A DNA stretch of 64,000 nucleotides, from the NCBI RefSeq assembly GCF_003726035.1, contig NZ_QICD01000006.1, positions 1 through 64,000 on the forward strand, in the 5' to 3' direction. The notes beneath the pieces are model-generated. The model ran no database searches. It was not told the origin of the DNA and worked only from the letters and a program-made list of their open reading frames with translations. Shown piece by piece: positions 26,227-34,762 of the stretch (within the stretch, counting starts at the first letter, position 1; each line of letters begins with the position of its first letter). Made by a program: the position numbers and the translations under genes. The DNA is from Paraeggerthella hongkongensis (lineage in GTDB: Bacteria; Actinomycetota; Coriobacteriia; Coriobacteriales; Eggerthellaceae).

Positions 26227-29200
26227 ATGCAGACGATGATAAGGAAAAGCGGCGGCAGGGTGCTGCGCGCGCTCATGGCGTGCATGCTTGTGCTGTCCGC
26301 CCTCGGGTCGGTGGTCCTGCCATCCGTCTTCAATCGCGCATACGCCTCGGAGTCATCGGAGCTAGAGGTAGGCGGCTCGATCTACTACGCGGGCTACTCC
26401 ACGAACTGGATGTTGGCAGACGGATCCATGGCCTACTGCGGCAACCCGTCGGCTGCGACGCCAGGTTCGGGAAGCTATCAGAAGGGAGGCATCGACGCGC
26501 CGAGCGGGCGCAGCGACGAGACAATCGCCGACCTGTGGTTCGGATACGGCAGCCCGGGCTTCGACGCGGGCATGTTCCCGGATACCTGGTACGACGGCAG
26601 CGAGATGACCGACGCCCGCTACGCGGCGCTCACCCATATCATCGTGTCCGACACGTTCTCCAGCAACGGCGATTACGCGCTCTACGGCTGCAGCCAGGAC
26701 TTCAAGGACTGGGCCCGTTATAACGTGATAGGCTTCGGCGAGGACGGCTCGGAAATCAACGAGAACGCCACCGGGCGGCAGATGTGCAGACGCGCGGGCG
26801 AGGGGCCTTCCAACTTCTCCGCCTTCGAACTCTTCACCGGTGCGGGGACCCAGATCGTCCTCTCGTTCAAGTACATCCCCAACGGCTCGGTGGAACTGAC
26901 CAAGCTCTCCGCCAACCCGTCCGTGAGCGATGGAAACGCCTGCTATTCCACGCAGGGCGCGGTCTATGGAATCTACTCGGATGCCGCGTGCACCAGCGAG
27001 GTCGCCCGCATGACGACGGATGCCGCCGGATACGCGCGGGCAGACGAGATAGCCGTCGGCGACTATTACGTCAAGGAGATCAGCGCGTCTACCGGAATGT
27101 GGACAGACGATACGGCCTATCCCGTCACGGTCAGGAGCAACAAGGTCAGCGCTGTGAACGGCGGAACGGTATACGACATCCCGTTCTCCGATCCGGTCGG
27201 CATGCTCGTCGGCAAGGTCGACGCGACCACCAACGCCAACAGGCCCCAGAGCGCGGCATCGCTCAAGGGGGCGGAGTTCACCGTCGAGTACTTCGACGGT
27301 GACTATGCAAGCGTCGCAGCCGCCCGCGCCTCCGGGCAAGCACATGACACATGGGTGTTTGTCAGCGACGAGGATGGATTCGCCTATTACGCAGACGAGT
27401 TCAAGGTATCCGGCCCTGACCTGTACCGCCAGACCAACGGCACCACGGCATGCCTGCCCATCGGCACGGTCCTCATCACCGAGACCAAGGCGCCCGTCGG
27501 ATACAACCTCGACGACGGCGACCACAACGACCCCAAGACGTTCCTCGTGCGCATCACCGACGAGGGTGCCGTCGGTGAGAACGTCTACACCTATAACTCG
27601 CCCGTCTCGGCTGACACCGTCGAGCGCGGCGACTACCGGCTCGTCAAGGAAGTCTCGACGAACAACGACGAGGAGGACCAGGAACTCACGCGTATCGCGA
27701 TAGAGGGCATCCAATTCCAGATAATCAACGACAACGACGGGGCGGTCGTCTCTCCCGACAGCGGAGAGCTCGTCGAGAAGGGCGGCGTCGTCTGCACCAT
27801 CACGACCGACGAGGACGGCTTCGCCACCACGAAGGACCACCATCCCCAAGGGTGGACGGGCGCGCTCGCATACGGCGACTACACCGTCCACGAGGTGATC
27901 CCCGACGACGTCGCGCAACGCGTGAAGACTGAATACGGCATCACGCTCATAGGCGTGGACGATTGGGCCATTACCGTGAGCACGGAGGGACAGTACAAGC
28001 CCGTGCAGATCGTGGTAAACCACATCCCGCAGACCCCTATCGTCATCCAGAAGGTGGACTCGACCACCGGCAAGGCTATTCCGCTGCCCTGCAGCTTCCA
28101 GCTCTTCGATGCTGACGGTGAGCTCGTCACCTACAACGACCGCTATGCGGGCGAGGTGGTGGACACCTGGACTACGCTCTCCTCAGGCAAGTGCACGCTA
28201 CCGATGAAACTCGATGAGGGGACCTATCGCCTCCATGAAGTCGAGTCTCCGGAAGGCTACGTTCTCGGTGGTGAGGACATAAAGTTCACTGTTGACGAGT
28301 ACCGTACCTGGGACGACCCCATCACCGTCACCTACGCTGATGCGCCTATCCGCGCCGAGATCCAGATCCTGAAGACCGATGGCGAAAGCGAGCTTCCCGT
28401 GGAGGGGGCGGAGTACTGCATAAAGGCCGAGGGGAACGTCGTGACCGGCGACGGGACGATTCGCTTCGAGGACGGCCAGATTGTCGGCTACGTGACCACG
28501 GATGCAGAGGGCAAGGCCTCCGTCGAAGACCTCTATCTGGGAAACTACGTGATCTATGAGACCAAGAGCCCCGAAGACTGGGCGCTCGACACGAGCGAGC
28601 ACCACGTGTCCATCGAAAGTCAGGGGCAGCTCGTGCCGATCGTGGTCGAATCTTTTGATGCCGTCGACGCGCCCACGACCATAGAGCTTCTCAAGGTGGA
28701 TGGAACGGACGCCGACAAGAAGCTCGCCGGAGCCACGTTCCATATCTGGCAGGTGTCAGACGATGCCGTGGTCGACGGCATCGACCAGGGCTTCTCGGTT
28801 CTCTATGAGACCGACGTCATCACGGGCTCCGACGGCACCGCCGACGTGTCGTATCTGCCTCATGGGTCGTATCTGATTGAGGAGACGGAGGCGCCGGAGG
28901 GCTATTACACGCCCGAAGATTCCGAGCCCATCGCCTTTGAGGTCAACGACCAGGGCTTCATCGGGCTTGCCACAGAAGGTTCGCAGTTCGCCAGTACGCT
29001 GGCGCTGACCTTCGAGAACACGCCTACGTTGTTCGACGTAACCAAGACCGACCTGACGAGCGGAGCCGAGCTTCCCGGCGCGACGCTTGCCATCACTGAC
29101 GAGGACGGCGTCCTCGTGGAGGAATGGGTGTCGACTGAAGAGGCTCATCGCGTCATCGGAATCGCGCCGGGCAGCTACACGCTGACCGAGACCATCGCAC

Positions 29201-29718
29201 CCGAGGGCTATCTGCTGACAACCTCCGTGCCTTTCGAAGTGAAGGAGACCGGCGAGGTACAGAGCGTTGTGATGAAGGACGACTACACCAAGATCGACAT
29301 CTCCAAGACCGACATCGCGACGGGAGAAGAGCTTCCCGGCGCGCATCTGGCCATCCTGGACAAGGACGGCAAGACCGTCGCGGAATGGGACACCACCGAC
29401 GAGGTCCATCGCATCAACGGCCTCGAATCCGGAGACTACACGCTGCGTGAGACGAGCGCGCCCGACGGATACGAAGTGGCCGAAGACGTCGCCTTCACCG
29501 TGGAGGAGACCGGAGACGTGCAGAAGGTCGAGATGAAGGACAAGTCGATGCCCGATTCTGGCGAAAGCCTGCCAAAGACGGGCGACGACCTGCCGCCGCT
29601 GCCCATCGTCGCCTTGTTCGGCGCTCTCGGATGCGCTGCCGCAACGGTGGCGCTCGCAAAGCATCGCGGGCATAAGGAAAAGGACGAGGATGAAGGAGAA
29701 GGGGGTGGCGAAGAGTGA
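26227..29718 (+). CDS. LPKTG-anchored, SpaA/Cna-B-repeat adhesin with N-terminal thioester-like domain, element 1
   Basis: A 1163-residue surface protein. A signal peptide (about 1-42, ending AYASES) is followed by a domain with an MAYCGNPSAATPGSGSY motif, as in thioester-forming adhesins. At least seven Cna-B/SpaA beta domains follow (regular lysine strands and E-x-x-AP-GY endings such as ETKAPVGYNL and ETEAPEGYYT), which can form isopeptide bonds. The sortase signal LPKTG is at 1115-1119, with a membrane helix and charged tail. The last two domains are near-duplicates. Such adhesins probably mediate mating contacts or host binding. Unlike in element 2, no sortase gene follows, so a host sortase must anchor it. 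Confidence 0.88.
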   Translation: MQTMIRKSGGRVLRALMACMLVLSALGSVVLPSVFNRAYASESSELEVGGSIYYAGYSTNWMLADGSMAYCGNPSAATPGSGSYQKGGIDAPSGRSDETIADLWFGYGSPGFDAGMFPDTWYDGSEMTDARYAALTHIIVSDTFSSNGDYALYGCSQDFKDWARYNVIGFGEDGSEINENATGRQMCRRAGEGPSNFSAFELFTGAGTQIVLSFKYIPNGSVELTKLSANPSVSDGNACYSTQGAVYGIYSDAACTSEVARMTTDAAGYARADEIAVGDYYVKEISASTGMWTDDTAYPVTVRSNKVSAVNGGTVYDIPFSDPVGMLVGKVDATTNANRPQSAASLKGAEFTVEYFDGDYASVAAARASGQAHDTWVFVSDEDGFAYYADEFKVSGPDLYRQTNGTTACLPIGTVLITETKAPVGYNLDDGDHNDPKTFLVRITDEGAVGENVYTYNSPVSADTVERGDYRLVKEVSTNNDEEDQELTRIAIEGIQFQIINDNDGAVVSPDSGELVEKGGVVCTITTDEDGFATTKDHHPQGWTGALAYGDYTVHEVIPDDVAQRVKTEYGITLIGVDDWAITVSTEGQYKPVQIVVNHIPQTPIVIQKVDSTTGKAIPLPCSFQLFDADGELVTYNDRYAGEVVDTWTTLSSGKCTLPMKLDEGTYRLHEVESPEGYVLGGEDIKFTVDEYRTWDDPITVTYADAPIRAEIQILKTDGESELPVEGAEYCIKAEGNVVTGDGTIRFEDGQIVGYVTTDAEGKASVEDLYLGNYVIYETKSPEDWALDTSEHHVSIESQGQLVPIVVESFDAVDAPTTIELLKVDGTDADKKLAGATFHIWQVSDDAVVDGIDQGFSVLYETDVITGSDGTADVSYLPHGSYLIEETEAPEGYYTPEDSEPIAFEVNDQGFIGLATEGSQFASTLALTFENTPTLFDVTKTDLTSGAELPGATLAITDEDGVLVEEWVSTEEAHRVIGIAPGSYTLTETIAPEGYLLTTSVPFEVKETGEVQSVVMKDDYTKIDISKTDIATGEELPGAHLAILDKDGKTVAEWDTTDEVHRINGLESGDYTLRETSAPDGYEVAEDVAFTVEETGDVQKVEMKDKSMPDSGESLPKTGDDLPPLPIVALFGALGCAAATVALAKHRGHKEKDEDEGEGGGEE

Positions 29719-29834
29719 ATGTCCTTCTCTGGATGTCAGGCTTCGCATCCGGTTTCCTGACGATGCTCACCTACGCTCTGTGCAAGGTAAGCAGTGAAGC
29801 TTCTAGAAGAGAAGAGCATTATGGTTTGACCTAA
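29715..29834 (+). CDS. short membrane protein (DUF3789-like), element 1
   Basis: A 39-residue protein with one membrane helix (LWMSGFASGFLTMLTYALC) and a charged tail. It begins with GTG overlapping the adhesin stop (GTGA). The counterpart after the sortase in element 2 (61676-61771) has a similar hydrophobic core (GIGLLMGLLTLTAYACC) and short acidic tail. The pattern resembles the DUF3789 family of conjugative elements. The function is unknown; it closes the transfer operon in both elements. Coding status is supported by this conservation rather than by length. Confidence 0.6.
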   Translation: MNVLLWMSGFASGFLTMLTYALCKVSSEASRREEHYGLT

Positions 29835-29852
29835 AAAGTAAGTCGAATAAAT

Positions 29853-29890
29853 AACACCCCGGAGTTTTCCTAGAATTCTTCCGGGGTGTT
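29853..29890. terminator. bidirectional intrinsic terminator
   Basis: AACACCCCGGA and TCCGGGGTGTT form a perfect 11-bp stem followed by a T-run on the right side and preceded by A's on the left. It ends the rightward transfer operon and also the leftward AbiE operon. Confidence 0.85.
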
Positions 29891-29935
29891 TTCGAATGTA
29901 TAAAGGTCGTCGCTCAAAGCGCTTGGTATAAGGTT

Positions 29936-30757
29936 TTATGCTCGGTCTATCTGAACGATGAGACCGTTCACCCAATTGATTGCCTCGTCTGCGTTCGGTT
30001 GCACGGAAAAAGGTTCCGCCTGTGCGTCGTAGATGGAATCCCAGCCGACTCCCTTCTCGACGACGGGCGGCCATGACTGCTTTCTTCTATAGCTGAACAA
30101 ACGGATGCAGATGGCTTTCACATCATCAAGGTTGACTGCTTCGTGAGCCATGATCAGCTGCAAGTCGACTAAATCCCTAGCGCGGTCTCCTCCGCCGGAA
30201 ACAGCGTGAATCTTCTGAGCGATCTGATACGTAAGCGGCATGAGCGGGACCTTGCCAAGCTCGGGGAATCCTATTGACCCGAAAAGGCGTGTCGCGTCTT
30301 CCAATTCTACCCAGTCGGCGACATCGGCATCCCCGATTTCGTTGTGTCCCACTTCGAGAGGGACGGTGCACCACGGTTTGCCCATGTAGGACAGTTTCAC
30401 GTCGTATGGCTTCATGACGTATTCGACAGGCACCCCTTCTGGGTGAGCGGGATTCCTCGGAGAAACAATTCCAGTGAAACCTTCCCAGCCGACCCGCAGG
30501 GAAGAGGCAAGCTGTTCAACGTAGGTATCGGGATCTGTCGTTGTTGCCGTATCGAGATCCGTCGTGAAGCGGGTAGCGGTATCGCCGTAGCGCATCTTTA
30601 TGGCGCTTCCGCCTTTGATGACCCCGTCCGGAAGCATCTGCGCAACGATCGCATTCGCCATAACCGTGCGCAGCTTGACGTAGTCGTTCCCCGAGCCGTC
30701 GCACACCCTGCGAATGGCGTCATCTAGATGGCGCATGCTGTTCGGACGTTTTGTCAT
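29936..30757 (-). CDS. abiEii: AbiEii-family nucleotidyltransferase toxin
   Basis: A 273-residue protein. The nucleotidyltransferase signature GGS (49-51) and TTDLDT with Asp67 and Asp69 is followed by the C-terminal motif QKIHAVSGGGDRARDLVDL. This is the AbiEii/AbiGii toxin of type IV toxin-antitoxin systems, used for phage abortive infection. The start overlaps the antitoxin stop by 4 bases (ATGA). It sits in the cargo slot between the transfer operon and the leftward mobilisation block; the second element holds a TerB-like gene there. Confidence 0.87.
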   Translation of the reverse strand: MTKRPNSMRHLDDAIRRVCDGSGNDYVKLRTVMANAIVAQMLPDGVIKGGSAIKMRYGDTATRFTTDLDTATTTDPDTYVEQLASSLRVGWEGFTGIVSPRNPAHPEGVPVEYVMKPYDVKLSYMGKPWCTVPLEVGHNEIGDADVADWVELEDATRLFGSIGFPELGKVPLMPLTYQIAQKIHAVSGGGDRARDLVDLQLIMAHEAVNLDDVKAICIRLFSYRRKQSWPPVVEKGVGWDSIYDAQAEPFSVQPNADEAINWVNGLIVQIDRA

Positions 30758-31278
30758 GCCTCAAGCTCCTTTTTGATTATGCTTAGCTCCCGCCCGGTGA
30801 TGTAGCCCAGGCTCAATGCCTCGTTTGCCGCCTGCAGAACACGATCGGATCCTATGGATTTGGACGCGGAGGTCAAAGCGTCTCCAACGAACTGAGAGGG
30901 AACGCCTTCGTATCGGACCACGTTGTCGGTTTTCCGGCTTACGATCCTTACGTTACCCACAAGAGTCTTTCTGACCCTGATCGGTGTTGCCACCGTGATG
31001 CGGGATGGATCGGTCGGTATCAGGTTCAACAGCGCTGCGACGGATTCACCGTACAGGTAAGCACCGGCCCCGACGGTTTTCACCGCCAAGGCGTAAGGCG
31101 CAGCTTCCTGGTAGGGCCATACCGGCATGCGGTAGACGCCACGCGCGACACGCTCGAGTTTTCCCCGGCGCGCCAGTTGAACCAACTCCGCGTTCGACAC
31201 ACCCAGGGCCTTTGCTTCGGCAGAGGTGATCAGACCGAAGTCGTCGACCGCTTCATATATGTCGTCTGTTTTCGCCAT
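30754..31278 (-). CDS. abiEi: AbiEi-family antitoxin/autorepressor
   Basis: A 174-residue protein. An N-terminal winged-helix domain (DDFGLITSAEAKALGVSNAE, LERVARGVYRMP) and the AbiEi C-terminal antitoxin domain match the family. ATG 31278 is chosen because the likely -10 box (TATACT on the minus strand) lies 6 bases upstream, so the longer in-frame start at 31335 would lie outside the transcript; this also makes the mRNA nearly leaderless. The promoter carries the inverted repeat at 31281-31310, as expected for the known negative autoregulation by AbiEi. Confidence 0.87.
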   Translation of the reverse strand: MAKTDDIYEAVDDFGLITSAEAKALGVSNAELVQLARRGKLERVARGVYRMPVWPYQEAAPYALAVKTVGAGAYLYGESVAALLNLIPTDPSRITVATPIRVRKTLVGNVRIVSRKTDNVVRYEGVPSQFVGDALTSASKSIGSDRVLQAANEALSLGYITGRELSIIKKELEA

Positions 31279-31280
31279 GC

Positions 31281-31310
31281 CAAAAGTATAGCGTATATGA
31301 ACTACTTTTG
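31281..31310. promoter_or_regulatory. AbiE operator (inverted repeat)
   Basis: CAAAAGTA (31281-88) and TACTTTTG (31303-10) are perfect inverted repeats with 14 bases between, overlapping the -10 and -35 regions before abiEi. AbiEi proteins are known to bind paired inverted repeats at their own promoter. Confidence 0.7.
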
Positions 31311-31325
31311 ACACTACAGCGCCAG

Positions 31326-32033
31326 TCATTCCCAATGACCGCCGTTTTCGACTGTCTCGTAGTGGCAGACGGCATCATGGTGCGTGGTGGAGTATCCGGT
31401 GATCACCTGGGAGACTTCGGTATGATGGCCGCTGCCTCCTCCGGCGAGCATGTGGGCCTTGCCGTGGGCTGTCTCGTTTCCTGTGATCTCGGCTCCGCAG
31501 ATGTTGCAGACCGACTTCTCCACGTAGCCGTAGACCGGCGTCTGCTCGTCCCAGGCACCTGCGTCTTCGACCCAGATCTGTTCGTAATCGACGACCCAGA
31601 CCTTTTCAGGCACCGATGCGGTCACGTCGGCGTTCGCGCTGCTTCCACCAGACGTCTGGCCCGTTCCGGAAGAAACAGCCTCTGCCTGATTCGAACTGCT
31701 GCCGGATTGCCCCTGCTCGGTATCTGCGGGGCTCTGCGAAGAAGCATCCGACGATGTCGGGGAATTCGCAGCGACGGCCTCGGCATCTTTCGCTTCGGAG
31801 GATGTCGACACGCCGTCGCCTATCGAAGCGTCATTCGGGCTGTCGGACGCGGCGGCGTTGGATTGCGGCGCAGTCTGCGCGCTCGCCTCATCGCCGGAGT
31901 CCGGTGTCGGCAAGCAGCCACACAGACAGCATGCCACGGTTATCGCGGCAAGGATGCAAAACAAAGCTATGAGCATTATTTGCCTGCCTGAAGCGGCATT
32001 AATAAGCGCATCGATGAATCTCTTGGGTTTCAT
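31326..32033 (-). CDS. membrane-anchored Ser/Ala-rich protein with Cys/His C-terminus
   Basis: A 235-residue protein. A basic start (MKPKRFIDALINAASG) is followed by a membrane helix with several cysteines (VACCLCGC), then a long Ser/Ala/Asp/Glu-rich linker. A C-terminal domain contains CNIC and paired HGKAHM, GHHTE, TTHHDAVCH, suggesting a metal site. I recognise no family. Start ATG 32033 follows an AAGGAG ribosome site that overlaps the stop of the 20-residue peptide gene, so the two are translationally coupled. It may be a secreted or displayed metal-binding protein; the function is unknown. Confidence 0.65.
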   Translation of the reverse strand: MKPKRFIDALINAASGRQIMLIALFCILAAITVACCLCGCLPTPDSGDEASAQTAPQSNAAASDSPNDASIGDGVSTSSEAKDAEAVAANSPTSSDASSQSPADTEQGQSGSSSNQAEAVSSGTGQTSGGSSANADVTASVPEKVWVVDYEQIWVEDAGAWDEQTPVYGYVEKSVCNICGAEITGNETAHGKAHMLAGGGSGHHTEVSQVITGYSTTHHDAVCHYETVENGGHWE

Positions 32034-32044
32034 TTTCTGTCTCC

Positions 32045-32107
32045 TTACATGAACATGCGGAACACGGCCTTGAAAAGCCATCTGAAGAATCCGAACACTA
32101 ACCTCAT
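32045..32107 (-). CDS. 20-residue hydrophobic/basic peptide of the mobilisation block, element 1
   Basis: The peptide is MRLVFGFFRWLFKAVFRMFM. The ATG at 32107 has a GAGGAGGGA ribosome site formed by the end of the upstream gene, two bases after that gene's stop codon, and its own stop codon is followed by the AAGGAG of the next gene. A counterpart ends at 63908 in element 2 (GFFVWLFRAVFKWVM). Conservation of GFFxWLF[KR]AVF[KR], tight coupling and good ribosome sites support a real amphipathic membrane peptide. Confidence 0.65.
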   Translation of the reverse strand: MRLVFGFFRWLFKAVFRMFM

Positions 32108-32109
32108 CG

Positions 32110-32739
32110 TTATCCCTCCTCGTCTTCTCCTAAGTCATCGAGCCAGCCTGAAGAGGCCTCCTCCGCCTCTTTCCGGGCGGCGTGACCAGAATCTGCTTCA
32201 TCAACCGGCTGACAGCCTTCCGCCATAAGCGCCTGCTCGTAGGCATCGCGTGTGTATCCAAAGCGTGCGCAGAGCTCGTCTTCGTCCGCGGCGAGCAGCG
32301 GGTCGGCATTCGCCAGATAGTCATGTAGAACGATGGCCTTGCGGTTGTTGGAGGCCGCCGTCTCGTCGGTGTAACAGGCGAGCATCGCTGCGTTGAAGCG
32401 TATCCCGTTGATGAGCGACTCTCCCTGCCTCCAGGCGACGGACTCGTTGTTCACCACTATCCTGGCCACATGTCCTATCTCGCTCTTGTCCACTAGGAGG
32501 AAGCGCCAGCCGCGCATTCTGCGGGCGACGGGCGTGCTCTCCGGCTTCGCATCCTGGCGGTATTCAGGCCGAATGTCGTAGAAGTGCGCCTGGAGCCACA
32601 GGCTTTCGGTGTCCAGGTTGTCGAATCGCACCTCGAAGTTCGTGAGCATGTTGTTGCCGTCGAAGGGCTGCGGCAGGGTGAAGTGCTCGACGTCGAACTC
32701 GTCCACCCGCCCGTTGTCGTAGAAGATCTGAACGTTCAT
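32110..32739 (-). CDS. acidic hypothetical protein next to the relaxase
   Basis: A 209-residue protein of mixed alpha/beta composition with a strongly acidic tail (DDLGEDEEG). No membrane segment or known motif is visible. It lies 10 bases downstream of the relaxase gene and just before the 20-residue peptide in one leftward transcript. Proteins of this type occur beside relaxases in related elements, but I know no function. Confidence 0.55.
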   Translation of the reverse strand: MNVQIFYDNGRVDEFDVEHFTLPQPFDGNNMLTNFEVRFDNLDTESLWLQAHFYDIRPEYRQDAKPESTPVARRMRGWRFLLVDKSEIGHVARIVVNNESVAWRQGESLINGIRFNAAMLACYTDETAASNNRKAIVLHDYLANADPLLAADEDELCARFGYTRDAYEQALMAEGCQPVDEADSGHAARKEAEEASSGWLDDLGEDEEG

Positions 32740-32749
32740 GACTCGCTCC

Positions 32750-34063
32750 TTACCTATGCCTCTGGTCGCGGTTCTGCTGTATGTCCCGTCGGCTGCGGCC
32801 CCGAGAATCGGACGAGGCCGTTTTTGCCTGTTTGTCCCGCTTGGCCACCGCCGCCTTCTGGGCTGCGTTTAGCTTCTTCTTTGCTGGTTTCGAGCGCTGC
32901 TGCGGCAGCAGCTTTTTCTCGCCCATGAAGTCGCGCGCCTCTTCTAGCTGTCGGATCGTCTGCTGCAACTTCTGCAGCTCTGCCGGTGTCTTTTGGAACG
33001 CCACCTTCCGCTCGGCGCTCTCTATCCTGACCTCGAAGTCCGCCATCGCGGTTATCCCGAAGCGGCTGGTGGTTTCAAGCGCGCATGCGAGCGAATGGAG
33101 CTCCGCGAGGTCGTTGATCTGCGTGGCGTGCATGGCGATGCGCATGCAGTCCTTGGAGACGTCTTCGCCCGGGCGTGCGACGTTCTTGCGGGCGAAGCGC
33201 GACTGCAGGGCTTCCTTGCCGTACGTGTAGCCAAGGAGTTCACCACCGACCCGGAGCGTCTGCTGGTCCCTCAGCGAGTAGATCCAGTCGGCCCTCTTGG
33301 CTTTCGCGGAGTTGTCGCGCACGTCAACGTCGAGCATGTCCAGAATCTGCCGAAACTCCGCCTCGTTCCTCGCGAGGGATTTCGCCATGGACACTCGGGA
33401 GCGGATATCGTTCACCCAGGAATACTCGCCCGATTCGAGCACGCGGCGCTCCGCCCGGCTCAGGAATACGTCCTGGCGCGTCCGGACTGGCACGGCGCTT
33501 TCCGCATCCTTCTGCGCGAGCCTGACGAAGCCGTCGGCCTCAGGATCGTCGTCGGAGAGGAACGCGAGTCCCTGCTTCATCGCGATGTCCTGCAGGTCGT
33601 GGTTGAGTTCGCGCGGGAAGGGGTCCTGCAGGCGAAGGCCGGTCGCGAGGTTGGTGTTGTTCACCACGACGTGGGCGTGGGGAATGCCGTGCTCGTTATC
33701 GTCATGGTAGATTATCGCGACCTGGTAGTCGCCGAAGTTCTGCTCGACCCATACGCGGGCGAGTTTCTGAAGCTCTTCCAGCCCGATGTCGTCCTTCGGG
33801 TCGGGCGAGATGACGTAGTGCTTGAAGGTGCGGGCGGGCCTGCCGCCGTGTGGCTGGTCGTTGCCGAAGGCCTCGCGCGTCCGGTCCATCTCGTCCGCCC
33901 AGCGCACGTCGCCCTTCAGGTCAGGGTCGTAGCCTTCCATCTCGCGTTCATCCCAGGAGAGGTTGAAGAAGTCGCGCGCCAGGGCTCGTCCGTCCTTTTC
34001 GAGATAGCTCGCGATACGCTGCGTGTTGGTGTGGCCGGATATCGGCTTGATGATTGGCATCAC
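32750..34063 (-). CDS. MOBP-type relaxase
   Basis: A 437-residue protein. The N-terminal relaxase domain has an early tyrosine (Tyr20), and the histidine triad in HDDNEHGIPHAHVVVNNTN (His120, His125, His129, His131) for metal binding. The C-terminal part is helical and very basic (RSRRDIQQNRDQRHR). It cleaves oriT and pilots the strand into the recipient with VirD4. The start overlaps the MobC-like gene by 4 bases. The oriT candidate lies upstream at 34681. The length fits a small MOBP relaxase; the exact nicking tyrosine is inferred. Confidence 0.83.
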   Translation of the reverse strand: MMPIIKPISGHTNTQRIASYLEKDGRALARDFFNLSWDEREMEGYDPDLKGDVRWADEMDRTREAFGNDQPHGGRPARTFKHYVISPDPKDDIGLEELQKLARVWVEQNFGDYQVAIIYHDDNEHGIPHAHVVVNNTNLATGLRLQDPFPRELNHDLQDIAMKQGLAFLSDDDPEADGFVRLAQKDAESAVPVRTRQDVFLSRAERRVLESGEYSWVNDIRSRVSMAKSLARNEAEFRQILDMLDVDVRDNSAKAKRADWIYSLRDQQTLRVGGELLGYTYGKEALQSRFARKNVARPGEDVSKDCMRIAMHATQINDLAELHSLACALETTSRFGITAMADFEVRIESAERKVAFQKTPAELQKLQQTIRQLEEARDFMGEKKLLPQQRSKPAKKKLNAAQKAAVAKRDKQAKTASSDSRGRSRRDIQQNRDQRHR

Positions 34064-34470
34064 TCGTCACCTACCAGCACGCTTCGCTCCATCTCGGCAA
34101 GGCGCGACGCCAGCTCCAGCCGTCCGCTTTCAACTTCGCGAAGGCTTTCGTTTATCTCGCCGATCGTTCGCGAAAAGTAGTCGGCTTCAAGCCTGCCTCT
34201 CTTGATGAAGAGCGAGATAGTATTCATTGAATGGACCGCCTGGTTGTAGTGATAGCCCCACTTCGTGAGCTCCCGCGCCATGGCCACCATGGCATCGGCG
34301 TCGATCACGACACACCTGGCGGAAGAGGCTGAGTCCTTGTCGGCGAGGGGTATGCGGATGAGGTAGCGCAGGTATTCCGACGACTTGAGTTCGAGTCGGC
34401 CAGCCTGTTCGGCGAGCCTTCGCCTGTCGTCGTCGCTCAGCCTGCAGCTGAAGGTATGGACGTAGCTCAT
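34060..34470 (-). CDS. mobC: MobC-like relaxosome accessory protein
   Basis: A 136-residue protein. The ribbon-helix-helix-like start SCRLSDDDRRRLAEQAG, then SSEYLRYLIR, and the WGYHYNQAVHSMNTI segment match the MobC (pfam05713) pattern. Such proteins bind oriT and assist nicking. It is encoded directly before the relaxase, which it overlaps by 4 bases, and has a leader (L5) upstream. Confidence 0.8.
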   Translation of the reverse strand: MSYVHTFSCRLSDDDRRRLAEQAGRLELKSSEYLRYLIRIPLADKDSASSARCVVIDADAMVAMARELTKWGYHYNQAVHSMNTISLFIKRGRLEADYFSRTIGEINESLREVESGRLELASRLAEMERSVLVGDE

Positions 34471-34478
34471 GGATGTGT

Positions 34479-34517
34479 CTCCTTTACATGGATGCCGGCA
34501 ATGTGGAAGACCGGCAT
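34479..34517 (-). ncRNA. structured leader L5, before the mobC gene
   Basis: On the minus strand, ATGCCGG and CCGGCAT form a 7-bp stem around the loop TCTTCCACATTG. CCATGTAAAGGAG follows after 2 bases and is the ribosome site of the mobC-like gene. Stem bases differ from those of the other leaders. Confidence 0.7.
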
Positions 34518-34680
34518 GTGTTTTTCAGGGGCGCGGGGCATCCCCCGCTTGAAGACGGAGGCCGCGTCTGCGGTCGGCGCCTTCAACGCCCGCTCCACTG
34601 TCGCCGCCATCGGTCGCATGGAACCGGCTTGCCCGGTTTCTGCGACCCAAGGGAAACTCCAAAGGCGACGGGGTGGGGCG

Positions 34681-34721
34681 GCAAGTGCTATTTCGTATGT
34701 ATTACGAAATAGGCGACTTGC
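34681..34721. other. oriT: oriT candidate
   Basis: CTATTTCGTA (34688-97) and TACGAAATAG (34703-12) form a perfect 10-bp inverted repeat with a 5-base loop, within an outer pair GCAAGT (34681-86) and ACTTGC (34716-21). It lies in the only non-coding stretch next to mobC and the relaxase. A nested inverted repeat beside the relaxosome genes is the expected form of oriT. The nic site is not visible. Confidence 0.6.
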
Positions 34722-34762
34722 TAGGATTGGCTCAGAAGGGGCTTTGAGCCGGATGATGGCTG

